Source: DAOPXV01 sp964551445 (GTDB lineage: Bacteria; Muiribacteriota; UBA9980). Taken from it: 64,000 nt of DNA. This document shows, piece after piece, positions 51,028 to 60,574 of this stretch (its first letter is position 1; every line of letters starts with the position of its first letter). The notes below the pieces were generated by a model that was not told where the DNA came from, did no database searches, and worked only from the letters and a program-made list of their open reading frames with translations. The position numbers and the translations under genes were made by a program. The stretch covers positions 1-64,000 of the forward strand of contig CAZKCG010000014.1 of the NCBI GenBank assembly GCA_964551445.1, in the 5' to 3' direction.

Positions 51028-53436
51028 TCAAGTCAAATTATATTTTTTCATCTTTCTCCACAGTGTTGTACGGCCAATATTCAGCATTTTCGCGGCGGCG
51101 GCATTGTCGTTCCCGGATCTTTCAAGCGCGCTTATGATCGTTGAGATCTCTGTGAGTTCAGACACCATTCGCAGCTGCTGTACGTCCTCGGCAACCTTAG
51201 CCCCGACGGACGCGAGCTTTCTGTATTCGGCCGGAAGGTCATTTAGAGATATAACATCGCCGGCGCAGGTAACAAAAGCCGATTCGATAATATTTTGAAG
51301 TTCCCTGACATTTCCCGGAAACTCGTAATTTTGAAAAAAAGCGCGGATTTTGGCGCAGACGTCTTTTATCGATTTTGAATACTTCCGGTTAAGCTTCTCG
51401 ATCAAATTACTGACCATAAACATTATATCTTCGGATCTTTCACAAAGAGGCAAAATTTTTATACCGATGATCTTCAGACGATAATAAAGATCTTCCCTGA
51501 ACATGCCGTCTTTTATCCGTTCGGCTATATTCCTGTTAGTAGCCGCTATAACCCTTACATCGGCCTCGATCGTCTTACCCGAGCCCAGCGGCTCATATTT
51601 TTTTTCTTCAATAACTCTTAAAAGTTTTACCTGAAGATTGTATGGCATTTCGCTTATTTCGTCCAGAAAAATCGTGCCGCGATCGGCAAGCGTGAACCTG
51701 CCGGGTTTATTAGTTTTTGCGTCGGTGAACGCGCCTTTGACGTAGCCGAAAAGTTCGGATTCGATAAGCCCTTCTGGTATGGCGCCGCAGTTAACGACTA
51801 TAAAAGGACCGTCTTTTCTCGCCGAAAGTTCATGTATTGTTTTCGCTATAAGACTTTTGCCGGTTCCGGAGGAACCTTCGATGAATACGTTACAATCGAT
51901 TCCAGCCGCGGTTTCGATCAGCCTGAAAGTTTCCTTCATAGAAGGGCTTATGCCTATAATATCATGAAATTTCCACTGCATGCCTTCGCGTGAAAGGCTA
52001 TCAAGTTCCTGTTTCAGTTTAATGTTTTCAGTCAGATCGGTTATCAGGGTAAAATAACCGGTTATTTTACCTTCAAGATCGAATAACATCGAAGTGACTC
52101 TGTTCACGACAATTATCTTTCCTTCTTTGTGCTTTAATTTGAGTTCGCCTCTAACCCGCTCGCCGCGTTTGAGCTTTTCAATACTTGCGGCACGCTCTTG
52201 CTGATCGATATGAACGAAAAAGTCGGTGGCGTCTTTTCCAATGACCTCGTCTGACGCAAGTCCAAGCATTTCAAGTATGCGTCTGTTGGCGAAGGCTATT
52301 TTTCCGTTCAGATCAAAAACAACGTAGCCTTCGCTTAAATTGTCAATTATATCCTTATATGTCTTTTTCCTCAATAAAAGTTCTTTGTTTTGTATCTGCT
52401 TTTCTGCGAGCAAGACCTTGTTTTCTTCCGCTGCCCTTTTATGCTCGATAATATGTCCCAGACGGTCAGCGATGGCATCTATCAATAACCGCTCTTCCTT
52501 CATGAACGGTCCTTCATCAAGCTCCATTCGCTCTTCAATATAACATATATCGATCTTTCCGGCTGATTCGCCATTAACTTTGAAGGGTGCTGATTGTTTC
52601 CATGCGGTCTCAATGAAGTTTTTCGAACGGAATTCATCTTCACCGACGAATATTCGGGCACAGGCTATCTCCGGATAAAACCAGCTTTGTGGAAGGATTT
52701 CCGCAAGTTGCTGATATATTTCGTCCAGTGTGATGCCTTTCCGGGAGGTTATCTCGGTCAAATTATAAAATGCCTGCAGTTCTTTCTGCACGCGGTGTAA
52801 TTGCTCGTTTTGCTTTTCGAGTTCGATCTTATTCACGCACAACTCGTAAATCAATTTATTTGATAGTTCCGCAAGCTTATGATTTGATCGCGCCTCGGCA
52901 CCCTTGATCTTTTCTTCCGTCAATCTTCTCAGTTCAGAGGCTTCGTCATGATCATTTTGATCATTTATCGCGGTCCCGGCCATCTTACGGCTTGACTTCA
53001 ACAAATCTTCCACCCATTTGCTCTCATATAATTCTTTTTTTATGTTCTCGTGCGCGTCAAACAGCTCAAAAGCCATCTCAATGGACGAACGCAGGACAAA
53101 AACGCCGGAGTTCTTGACGACGTATCCATAGCGGGTAACTTTTTTTATTTTTTCAGCGTATTCCTTTTCGGTATGCGCGGTCATAAAAATGATGGGAACA
53201 TGACGTTTTTCAAGTATCCGCCGCGCGGCTTCGGTGCCATCGATACCGCTGCCGAGATCGATGTCCATGAGAATGAGATCTATCTTTTCATCGCCAAGCG
53301 CTATTTCACAAGCGGCCTCACCGGTATTAGCGATGAGCGCGCCCAAGCCAAAACTTTTCAAGATCTTAGCCGTGACCCGTGCGGAAATTTCTTCGTCTTC
53401 AACGAGAAGGATGATTTTTGGTTCCTGTGCGCTCAT
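51028..53436 (-). CDS. Sigma54-dependent response regulator (REC, GAF/PAS, AAA+, Fis)
   Basis: An 802-aa enhancer-binding activator. The receiver has D58 in LILMDIDLG. Coiled and GAF-like sensory regions (about 150-350) and a PAS domain (about 360-475) follow. The AAA+ domain has Walker A EGSSGTGKS (K527), the sigma54-contact loop GAFTDA (568-573, a variant of GAFTGA) and GTIFLDEISEMP. The C-terminal Fis-type helix-turn-helix ends in NDNAAAAKMLNIGRTTLWRKMKKY. A sensor-like middle in a regulator of this class is rich for the family. It implies an rpoN gene elsewhere. A 32-bp palindrome lies 40-70 nt upstream. Targets are unknown. Confidence 0.92.
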   Translation of the reverse strand: MSAQEPKIILLVEDEEISARVTAKILKSFGLGALIANTGEAACEIALGDEKIDLILMDIDLGSGIDGTEAARRILEKRHVPIIFMTAHTEKEYAEKIKKVTRYGYVVKNSGVFVLRSSIEMAFELFDAHENIKKELYESKWVEDLLKSSRKMAGTAINDQNDHDEASELRRLTEEKIKGAEARSNHKLAELSNKLIYELCVNKIELEKQNEQLHRVQKELQAFYNLTEITSRKGITLDEIYQQLAEILPQSWFYPEIACARIFVGEDEFRSKNFIETAWKQSAPFKVNGESAGKIDICYIEERMELDEGPFMKEERLLIDAIADRLGHIIEHKRAAEENKVLLAEKQIQNKELLLRKKTYKDIIDNLSEGYVVFDLNGKIAFANRRILEMLGLASDEVIGKDATDFFVHIDQQERAASIEKLKRGERVRGELKLKHKEGKIIVVNRVTSMLFDLEGKITGYFTLITDLTENIKLKQELDSLSREGMQWKFHDIIGISPSMKETFRLIETAAGIDCNVFIEGSSGTGKSLIAKTIHELSARKDGPFIVVNCGAIPEGLIESELFGYVKGAFTDAKTNKPGRFTLADRGTIFLDEISEMPYNLQVKLLRVIEEKKYEPLGSGKTIEADVRVIAATNRNIAERIKDGMFREDLYYRLKIIGIKILPLCERSEDIMFMVSNLIEKLNRKYSKSIKDVCAKIRAFFQNYEFPGNVRELQNIIESAFVTCAGDVISLNDLPAEYRKLASVGAKVAEDVQQLRMVSELTEISTIISALERSGNDNAAAAKMLNIGRTTLWRKMKKYNLT

Positions 53437-53475
53437 TCGTTTAACTTCCTGATATTTATTTTACTCAAGCCTTCC

Positions 53476-53507
53476 AAATGCGACATTTGAAATCAAATGC
53501 CGCATTT
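53476..53507. promoter_or_regulatory. 32-bp palindrome upstream of the sigma54-activator gene
   Basis: AATGCGACATTTGA (53477-53490) and TCAAATGCCGCATT (53493-53506) match as inverted repeats at 13 of 14 positions, with a 2-nt centre. A dimeric regulator site, possibly autoregulatory, is the simplest reading. Confidence 0.55.
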
Positions 53508-53512
53508 TCTTT

Positions 53513-53645
53513 AACCAATAGATAAAATAGAAGAGATATAGCTGTTGTTAGAAAAACCTTCGGTATCTAACCGATTTATTAAAATCGAGGGCCGCCGGCG
53601 CATCTGCAACTGTTCTCTATTCTCTATTCTCTCTTCTCTATTTCC
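53513..53645. repeat. Heptad-repeat intergenic element, copy 7
   Basis: The right arm (53607-53645, minus strand) reads ATAGAGA AGAGAGA ATAGAGA ATAGAGA ACAGTTG, followed by the GC block GCCGCCGGCG and ATTTTAATAAA. A weak left arm (AATAGAT AAAATAG AAGAGAT) starts near 53517. Confidence 0.55.
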
Positions 53646-53653
53646 TGCGTTTA

Positions 53654-55399
53654 TCACTTATACGCTTTTATCTTTTCGTTATATTCTGAAACTATGTCTT
53701 TCATAAGCTGAGGATCGATCATACCGTGAGGCGACACCGTCTCGAAAAACCGCTTGGCAAATGGATGTTCTTCGGTTTTAAATCCCATTTTTTCGCGGAT
53801 CGAAAGTTTTAGTTTCAATATTTCCTTCGCCGTGTTTTTGAGTTCGTCAGGCGTCTTCTCGATACCGACGACCGCGAGCGCGCGGCTTACCGTTTCAAGG
53901 TCGTAAACTTCCCTCGCGAAGAGGCATATCACTAAAGAAGTATATACCGAACGGATGCTTTCCTCGGCTATTATAAGATCGGCTATATTGGACGCTTTTA
54001 ATTCCTTGAGTTTCTGATCTATCGAATATCCGGCGTTATCCAGATGCGAATGCCGTATCCCGGTGAGGCCGCCGGCCAGATGCGCCGGGCCCGTGAAATA
54101 TCCCGATATTTCAAGGCCGCCGAGCTGAAGGGCGTAGTCGTATGTCGCGTCTTTTCTCGATCTGGTATATCTTGAAAGGCCGCATCCAAGGCCTTTGTAA
54201 AGATCGTTAGGCGGCATCGCTATATATTCGAGCGCCTTCAGATATCCCGCCGTCTCGCCGTATTTAAGTTCTACGAGCGTATCGGAAACCTTAAGATCGC
54301 CCCGTTCGAGCGCTTCCGTCATGAAGCCGAGAATAACGCCGGCCGATATCGCGTCCATTCCCATCTCTTCGGTACGGTCGATGAGATTTAATATATCCGT
54401 AGGGTTTTTCATTCCAAGTTCAGTGCCCAGAGAAAAGACCAGCTCGTGATCGTACGATACGCCGTTGGATTCGTACTCGTACCCTTTGTCGAATAACTTT
54501 CTGAGGCCGCCGATGTGGATACAGCCGATCGGGCATCCCGAGCATGAGACCTTTCGTGATAATACCTGTTCCGCGAAAGCCTCGCCGGATACGTTCTCGG
54601 CGAATTCGAAATTGGATTTTTTCAGGTTATAAGAAGGGAGTCCGTTTATCTTATTTAACGGAAGAAGGTTCTTCGGCGTTCCGAGCTCGTGATATTTAGC
54701 CATTAAATTCGTTTTCGTCGCTTTATCGTATATTTCTGAATAGAGCTTATTATATTCGGCGGGTTTTTTGATCTCGATGTCCTGTTCGCCTGAAATGATT
54801 ATGCCTTTAAGATTTTTAGAACCGAACACGGCGCCGAGGCCGAGCCGGCCGAAATGACGGTAGCTGTCGACATTTACGCCCGCTATCGGAACCATATTCG
54901 CGCCCGCCGGGCCGATCCGGATTATGCTTCTGTTGCCGGGCGCGCCGGCCATGTTTCTCATATGCTGGCCCGATTCGCTTACCGGAAGGTTCCATATGGC
55001 TTCCGCGTCATGAAACGACACGTTATCAGGGCTTATGGTTATATAAACAGGGTCGTCGGCCCGGCCCGATATCACGAACGCGTCGATATTTGCGAGCCTT
55101 ATGGCCATCGCGAGGCGCCCTCCGGCGTGAGATTCACCGTATTCACCGGTCTGGGGCGAATAAAAAGACGCGACGGCTTTCGTACAGACCGGAAAGATGG
55201 TGGTCATGGGGCCGATCGCAAAAACAGCGGGCTGTTCGGGCGCCAGAGGCGGAAGATCATACTTTACAAGTTCCGAAAAAATTTTCGATGAAACTCCGGA
55301 GCCGCCGATAAAAGGCATAAGATCTTCACGGTTTTCAAATCTTATCTTTTTTTTATTGAGGTCTATATGTAATACGCGGATGTAATTCTGGTATATCAT
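53654..55399 (-). CDS. Aldehyde ferredoxin oxidoreductase (AOR family)
   Basis: A 581-aa tungsto-/molybdopterin enzyme that oxidises aldehydes to acids with ferredoxin, typical of anaerobes. The N-terminal pterin domain opens YIRVLHIDLNKKKIRFE and shows GAVFGSKNLKGI. The 4Fe-4S cysteines are C286, C289 and C293 (CSGCPIGC), with a fourth expected in SLVICLFAREVY. Pterin motifs DAISAGVILGF and HLDNAGYS are visible. Its ATG overlaps the stop of the ferredoxin gene (TAATG), so the two are cotranscribed and coupled. The substrate is not assignable. Confidence 0.93.
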   Translation of the reverse strand: MIYQNYIRVLHIDLNKKKIRFENREDLMPFIGGSGVSSKIFSELVKYDLPPLAPEQPAVFAIGPMTTIFPVCTKAVASFYSPQTGEYGESHAGGRLAMAIRLANIDAFVISGRADDPVYITISPDNVSFHDAEAIWNLPVSESGQHMRNMAGAPGNRSIIRIGPAGANMVPIAGVNVDSYRHFGRLGLGAVFGSKNLKGIIISGEQDIEIKKPAEYNKLYSEIYDKATKTNLMAKYHELGTPKNLLPLNKINGLPSYNLKKSNFEFAENVSGEAFAEQVLSRKVSCSGCPIGCIHIGGLRKLFDKGYEYESNGVSYDHELVFSLGTELGMKNPTDILNLIDRTEEMGMDAISAGVILGFMTEALERGDLKVSDTLVELKYGETAGYLKALEYIAMPPNDLYKGLGCGLSRYTRSRKDATYDYALQLGGLEISGYFTGPAHLAGGLTGIRHSHLDNAGYSIDQKLKELKASNIADLIIAEESIRSVYTSLVICLFAREVYDLETVSRALAVVGIEKTPDELKNTAKEILKLKLSIREKMGFKTEEHPFAKRFFETVSPHGMIDPQLMKDIVSEYNEKIKAYK

Positions 55400-55827
55400 T
55401 ATGCGTTCGCCTCCTTATCAGTTACGATCTCAAGACATCCGTGAGGGCAGAACTTAACGCACATACCGCAGTGCGTGCACATGAGCGGAAGTTTCAGTTC
55501 CGCGTCGAATTCAAGATAATTTATCTTGCATGCGTCAACGCACTTTTTGCATCCGATGCATTTATCTTTAATAAGCCTGGCGCCGCCGCCAACTTTTGGA
55601 ACCATAGCCTCGGTAGGACAGACATAAGCGCAGGTAGGCTTCATGCAGCTTCGGCAGATATCGGCGACGTATTTTCCTGACATTCCCCCGGCCGTCCTTA
55701 TTTTAAGCGCGCACCTTGAAACCGAATGAGACCGGTAATTTATCCTCGCGCACGCGATCATGCACGAATAGCAAATAATACACTTGTTCATTCCAGGGGC
55801 CTGTAATTTTCTCGACAATTCGATCAC
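55399..55827 (-). CDS. Ferredoxin-like 4Fe-4S subunit paired with AOR
   Basis: A 142-aa iron-sulfur protein with cysteine clusters for four 4Fe-4S centres: CIICYSCMIAC, CRSCMKPTCAYVC, CIGCKKCVDAC and CTHCGMCVKFC. It resembles HycB/AorB-type electron-transfer subunits and would pass electrons between AOR and a ferredoxin or membrane complex. The start appears to be GTG with a weak ribosome-binding site. It overlaps the AOR start by one nucleotide. Confidence 0.9.
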   Translation of the reverse strand: MIELSRKLQAPGMNKCIICYSCMIACARINYRSHSVSRCALKIRTAGGMSGKYVADICRSCMKPTCAYVCPTEAMVPKVGGGARLIKDKCIGCKKCVDACKINYLEFDAELKLPLMCTHCGMCVKFCPHGCLEIVTDKEANA

Positions 55828-56124
55828 GCCCTTTATTTTAGTTAAAAAATTTGGTGTTACTTCTAATTATGTGTGCTAACGATGATGAGTGATATTAATT
55901 GCGGACCGGCACATTATTAATTAAATGCATTAGAAACTATTTAAAAAAGGCGGCTGCCAGGCCGCAACCACAACTATTCACTTTTCACTGCCATCTATTC
56001 ACTAAAAAACATTGATTGTATTCTACATTTATTTAAAATAAAAATCAAGAGCGCAAAAAAATGGGCTTCCAATTTTTTCGGAAACCCATTTTTTTATATT
56101 GATATTTTTAAGTTTTATTAAAGA
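55828..56124. other. Intergenic region with a single-sided heptad-repeat element (copy 8)
   Basis: The array at 55968-56004 (minus strand) reads AGTGAAT AGATGGC AGTGAAA AGTGAAT AGTTGTGG. It is followed by a GCGGC-tgccag-GCCGC hairpin (55949-55965) and TTAAATAGTTTCT, the same ending as copy 5. No left arm was found. Confidence 0.6.
56055..56095. terminator. Bidirectional rho-independent terminator
   Basis: AAAAAAATGGGCTTCC (56055-56070) pairs with GGAAACCCATTTTTTT (56080-56095) with one mismatch, located just after the amphipathic-helix gene. Confidence 0.82.
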
Positions 56125-57696
56125 TTACCAATTGAAAGGATTGAGCTTGCCTAAGACTTCCTTGCCTTTGTCTAAAGCTTCCTTACCCTTTTCGGCGATG
56201 TTATGAACTACTTCTTTGCCCTTATCGACAGCCATTTCAGCCATTCCGACAGGATTTACATAGAAGGTCGCGTTAACCTTGACCGGCCCGAGGGTGAATC
56301 CGACGTTCTGGAAACCGACCTTGTTAGCTTTAAATGAGAAGCCGCCCTGAACGCCCGCGCCAACACCGGCGCCTACGCCGCCGCCAGCGCCTACTCCAAA
56401 GAGGTCCTGGCCTTTATACTGAACCGCGTGGTTTACGTTTCCTTCGACCCATGCGCCGCATCTGGCTTCGGCTTTACCGCTGAGTTCGATGCCGTTCTTT
56501 CCGAGATAAGCCGTGCCGTTAGCGCGTGCCTGAGCGCCGGCCATCACTTCGGCGCGGGCGGAAGTTTTCGTTCCATATCCGCCGCCAAGTTTGGTCGTTA
56601 TCTGAGCTTCGTTTTCTGATTTGAAACCCGCGCCTATTTCGACCTTGCCTTTAGCGTCTAAAACGGCGCCGTCTTTCATCCATTTAGCGTTGCCTTCGCC
56701 TCTCGCCCATGCGCCGAGAGTGTTATCGGTGCTGGCTTTAACGGCGACATTGTCACCGAAGAACTTGCCGTTATATTCGGCTTTATAGCGGGGGCCTAAA
56801 TAAGCGTCAAATTTAGTGAGCGATTCGTGAGCGGATATAGCGCCCTTGGCGTGGCCTTCAATGTCTCCGGTTCTTTCCCATGAAGCGCCGCCCATGCCGA
56901 ACATGTTCTTGAAACTCTGACTGCCGTCCCCGCTCTTGAATTCTTTCATGGCGGATGCGAGAACTATTGAATTTTTACCGTTTTTGAGAATTCCATCAGC
57001 CAATATGTCTTTGGTAAGATCTACGCTTTTACCCGACTTGGCCGCGGCTGATTTCAGGAAATCAGCGAAATCAGCGGCTTTTTCTTTGCCGGCGTCAAGG
57101 GCTTTTTTGGCCTCGACCTTCATTTTAGCGAGAACGGGATGAACGGCGTCCATAGCTCCGTCTTTAGCGTCGCCTAACAGATCGATCCCCTTTTCCTTAA
57201 ACTCTGTTATCATTTGTCTGTATTCTTCAAAGTCTTTCTTTTTACCGCCTATAAAATCTTTGACGCTGTCTATGGCGTTATTTACTTCGCTGGTGAACTT
57301 ATCGGGAAGGCCTTTAGCCACTTCGGCGGCCTTTTCAGCTCCCTGCCCTACGGCTTTCGCGGCATTCGCTGCGGTGTCGACAGCCTGTTTTCCGGCGCCG
57401 AATATGGAGGATACCACTGTTTTAACCGCGGTCTTGGCAGTCTCATAAGCTTTTTTTACGACTTCCTTCGTGTTTTCAACGACCGACTTCGCCGCATTAA
57501 CCGTAACACCGGCGACCGTCGAAACTGCGTCTACACCTTTTTTCACTGTATCTTTAACCGTATTTACCGCGCTTGAAACGACGCTAGTGGCCGATTCCCA
57601 GAATCCTGCGTGAGCGGGTTCCGGGGTAGCGAAGCAAAGGGTGAACATTATGCTCATGAAGATCGCGTATATTTTGAGTTTCTTATTGGTAAACAT
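56125..57696 (-). CDS. Secreted amphipathic-helix plus glycine-rich protein
   Basis: A 523-aa exported protein with a signal peptide (ends EPAHAG). Residues about 32-215 are Ala/Val/Lys-rich helices with 11-residue-like periodicity (VKDTVKKGVDAV, AKTAVKTVVSS), like apolipoprotein or LEA proteins. Residues 255-470 are Gly/Ala-rich strands (KVEIGAGFKSENEAQITTKLGGG), with GVGAGGGVGAGVGAGVQGG near 430. A short helical tail (KGKEVVHNIAEKGKEALDKG) returns to the first type. It could coat membranes or surfaces; no enzyme motif is seen. The ATG at 57696 is favoured by AAAGGA 11 nt upstream; GTG at 57705 is the alternative. Confidence 0.7.
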   Translation of the reverse strand: MFTNKKLKIYAIFMSIMFTLCFATPEPAHAGFWESATSVVSSAVNTVKDTVKKGVDAVSTVAGVTVNAAKSVVENTKEVVKKAYETAKTAVKTVVSSIFGAGKQAVDTAANAAKAVGQGAEKAAEVAKGLPDKFTSEVNNAIDSVKDFIGGKKKDFEEYRQMITEFKEKGIDLLGDAKDGAMDAVHPVLAKMKVEAKKALDAGKEKAADFADFLKSAAAKSGKSVDLTKDILADGILKNGKNSIVLASAMKEFKSGDGSQSFKNMFGMGGASWERTGDIEGHAKGAISAHESLTKFDAYLGPRYKAEYNGKFFGDNVAVKASTDNTLGAWARGEGNAKWMKDGAVLDAKGKVEIGAGFKSENEAQITTKLGGGYGTKTSARAEVMAGAQARANGTAYLGKNGIELSGKAEARCGAWVEGNVNHAVQYKGQDLFGVGAGGGVGAGVGAGVQGGFSFKANKVGFQNVGFTLGPVKVNATFYVNPVGMAEMAVDKGKEVVHNIAEKGKEALDKGKEVLGKLNPFNW

Positions 57697-57872
57697 TGGC
57701 ACCACATCCTTTCGGCCAATATCCGGCCGGCATAAAATATTTAAAAATATTTTCCTTACTTTTAAGCCGTTCTTAATAATTATGACGGCTTGAATCTATT
57801 TAAAAAATCTGTAATGAGGCGGTTAGGTTTTCGGTTAATAATGAAAGCGATGAAAACTTGTCTTCTACTCTA

Positions 57873-57901
57873 ATTATACGAAACGCAAAAAGCTTTGTCA
57901 A
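57873..57901 (-). promoter_or_regulatory. Consensus promoter of the amphipathic-helix protein gene
   Basis: On the minus strand TTGACA (57901-57896), 17-nt spacer, TATAAT (57878-57873), both perfect. A leader of about 170 nt follows, with an AAGCCGT/ACGGCTT stem (57763-57791). Confidence 0.85.
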
Positions 57902-57965
57902 GGATGAATTAAAAAATATAATTTAAGCGCCTCCTGATGGGTCGGAGTTCTTTCTTTTAATTAGT

Positions 57966-57994
57966 TGAAAATGTATGTGAACTATGTTATAATC
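57966..57994 (+). promoter_or_regulatory. Extended -10 promoter of the Ala-rich membrane protein gene
   Basis: TTGAAA (57966-57971), 17-nt spacer ending TGT, TATAAT (57989-57994). It is divergent from the promoter at 57901-57873. Confidence 0.78.
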
Positions 57995-58027
57995 TCGCTC
58001 GCCGGATTCTAATAAAAAGGCTGTATA

Positions 58028-60574
58028 ATGAAACAATATAAAGACGACGACAAATTAACGGACAAAAAGGATGATCTTTTTAACGGGGCTGAAAATTTCA
58101 ACCCTGAAAAGTTATACCATACCGCTGAGACCGTAAGATTTTTCAGAAACGTTATCCGCACGGTCATATTTGTTATCATTTTAATAGGCGCAGGATGCGG
58201 TTTTTATCTGTACAATCGCATCGCTCCTAGATCTTCACGCGAAGAACCGGCTTCAGATGTCAAAACGCGTCAGGGCCAAGCTAAAACCGAAGCTGCACAG
58301 TCGAACGCCCCGGATGAAAACATGTCTGACGATGGCGACACCGTCGAAAATAATATCGACACGACGGCCGCCGTGGAAACTCAGGCGCCGGATGCGCAAA
58401 AGCAGGCAGCGGCTTTAAATGAACAGGGAATTCAAACGGCCGCCGTAGCGATAAAAAATTCAACGGCGCTGGCCGTCTCCACCGGCAAAACGGCGGAAGC
58501 CCTCTTGAAAAACGCCTCGATCAAAGCTCCTTCTACTGAAACCGTAGCCGTGACGCATCCCGGCGATACAAGAGCGGTGGCCGCCGCTAAAACTCAACCC
58601 GCCGCAACATACGAAGCCTCGATAAATAAAACCGGAACAACGGCGGAAATCGCAGCCGCCGTCACTAAGGACACAGCGGAAACTATAATTGCCAATAATG
58701 GCGCAAAAGCCACGGCTGAAGTTAAGGCCAACGCCAAACCCGAACCGGCGGTTAATTTCGATATTACCCCGATAAACGCGCTCACGGCGGCCGGATCATA
58801 CGACAAAGCCGTTCCCGCTATCATCGAGGCCCTTAAAATAAAAGGGTTGAATCAGGAGTCTTCCGACCGGCTCAACCTTTGCCTTTCCAAAATAAAGTTT
58901 TTCGCCGAAGCTAACCCGGCCGAAGCCGCGACTGCATTTTTGAAGGTCCGCACGATCAACGCTTCCGCTCTTCAATACGCGGTTTTATATCTTAAATTAT
59001 TCCACAGGCAATATCCTGAAAAATGCAGGCTGCTTATCGATTCTGTCTTATCAAGCGTAAAGGTGACTTTAAGCGACGAAGAAAAGATCGAGATAGCCAA
59101 GGCCTGCCTCGCTTCATCATTACTTCAGGAAACTTCACGGACCTTGAAAAATGTTATCGCCGCATCCGAACACGAAAAAGAGATCGCGGCCGTTAACTCA
59201 AGCTTAAAAATGGCGCAGGAAGCCGCCGTTCTAACATTGCCGGGAAATCCCTTTTCTAAAACTTTCCTCGCTCCGGATACCCTCGGGCTTTTTGATAAGA
59301 ATAAACCGGCCGCAACACACTCGTCACATTTTTTCAGTTCGCCGGCCGTCATAAGAACGCTGTTTTTCAAACCCGGAAACGGCGCCGAGCTTTCCGCATG
59401 TACGGCGAAAGGTTCTATTTATACAATTAGTGCGGCGACCGGAAAATTCGAAAGAACCAGCGCGCCGGAAGGCGGGCCGATCGATCCGTTATGCGTTTTT
59501 AATTTTTACAGATCGTCGAATCACGCCCTTATAAAAAAAGGGGCCATCTATGGGCTTTCAGCCCTTGCCGATCAGATCCGGACTCCTTTTTCAGCCGCGT
59601 ATATAAACAGCAACAAGTTCAATTATCCTTTCCTGATATCGCCGGATGAAAAATATATGGTTAAAATGACGCCGGACGAAAAAGTTAAGAACAGATGTTC
59701 CTTCGATATAGTAGAGCTTTCCGGCGGAAAGACCACTTTCAAGACATCCGCGGCGCTTTATTTTGAGAACACCCCAGATCAGAACGCCTTTTCGGCTGAC
59801 ATGAAGAAAAATTCCGTAGGGACCACTTTTGACAGCAGATTTTTTTATTATTTCAAGTCAGCGGAAGGATCCGGCGCGGCGGAAACTTCAGAAGCCGCCG
59901 TCCGGCTTCGCTTCTTTTCCCTCGATCTTGAAACTTCAGACGAAAAGCCGCTTTTCCAGATAAAAACGGCGAAACCTGAAAACATATCGGTATCATATTC
60001 CGGAGCGCTCGAAGCGATCATAGTCTCATTCAACGGAACTCTTTCGCTGCGCGGCTCCGAAGAAACCGGCGGGACCTGGATCATCAGCCGGACGGGCGAC
60101 GCGGCTATCAGAATATCGCTCGAGCGGTACTCAAGTTTTGCGGCGCTTAAAACACCAACCGCTGCTTTTATCTTTGCCCTGACATCTGACCGCGCGGCCG
60201 TAAAACTTATCGAGGTCAGAAAAAGCGATTTCAAAGAACTTTTATCATATACGGAGCAGTTGTTCAAGAAAGACCCGGAAAAAGCGCTGGAGATACTGGC
60301 CGGTTTCAATTCAAGGACCGGAGCGGGAACCGGCGGCGACCTTTTAAAAGCCGCGGCTGAATATAAATTGAAATCGGAAATATTCGAAAAGATCAAGATA
60401 GAACGGACGGTCATGGAGCTTAAAACATTGAAACGGCTTGAACTTCATAAGCTTTTAGTCGTAAAGGCGGAAGCGGCGCTTGCCGAATACGGCAAAAAAT
60501 GGCCTGCTGAAACCGCTGAGATAGGCGAACTTAAGAATGAGATCGAGAAACGGGGCGGAAATGAAAAAAAATAA
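58028..60574 (+). CDS. Membrane-anchored Ala-rich protein of unknown function
   Basis: An 848-aa protein. The N-terminal 40 residues are charged and cytoplasmic. One membrane helix follows (VIRTVIFVIILIGAGCGFYLY, about 42-62). Residues 65-240 are a disordered Ala/Thr/Glu/Lys linker. A helical region (about 245-400) may be TPR-like. Residues about 430-720 look like beta-propeller blades (PFLISPDEKYMVKM; AKGSIYTISAATGKFERTS). A helical tail ends it. It may scan the envelope from a membrane anchor; no enzyme motif is seen. It overlaps the helicase gene by 14 nt, suggesting a common transcript. Confidence 0.65.
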   Translation: MKQYKDDDKLTDKKDDLFNGAENFNPEKLYHTAETVRFFRNVIRTVIFVIILIGAGCGFYLYNRIAPRSSREEPASDVKTRQGQAKTEAAQSNAPDENMSDDGDTVENNIDTTAAVETQAPDAQKQAAALNEQGIQTAAVAIKNSTALAVSTGKTAEALLKNASIKAPSTETVAVTHPGDTRAVAAAKTQPAATYEASINKTGTTAEIAAAVTKDTAETIIANNGAKATAEVKANAKPEPAVNFDITPINALTAAGSYDKAVPAIIEALKIKGLNQESSDRLNLCLSKIKFFAEANPAEAATAFLKVRTINASALQYAVLYLKLFHRQYPEKCRLLIDSVLSSVKVTLSDEEKIEIAKACLASSLLQETSRTLKNVIAASEHEKEIAAVNSSLKMAQEAAVLTLPGNPFSKTFLAPDTLGLFDKNKPAATHSSHFFSSPAVIRTLFFKPGNGAELSACTAKGSIYTISAATGKFERTSAPEGGPIDPLCVFNFYRSSNHALIKKGAIYGLSALADQIRTPFSAAYINSNKFNYPFLISPDEKYMVKMTPDEKVKNRCSFDIVELSGGKTTFKTSAALYFENTPDQNAFSADMKKNSVGTTFDSRFFYYFKSAEGSGAAETSEAAVRLRFFSLDLETSDEKPLFQIKTAKPENISVSYSGALEAIIVSFNGTLSLRGSEETGGTWIISRTGDAAIRISLERYSSFAALKTPTAAFIFALTSDRAAVKLIEVRKSDFKELLSYTEQLFKKDPEKALEILAGFNSRTGAGTGGDLLKAAAEYKLKSEIFEKIKIERTVMELKTLKRLELHKLLVVKAEAALAEYGKKWPAETAEIGELKNEIEKRGGNEKK

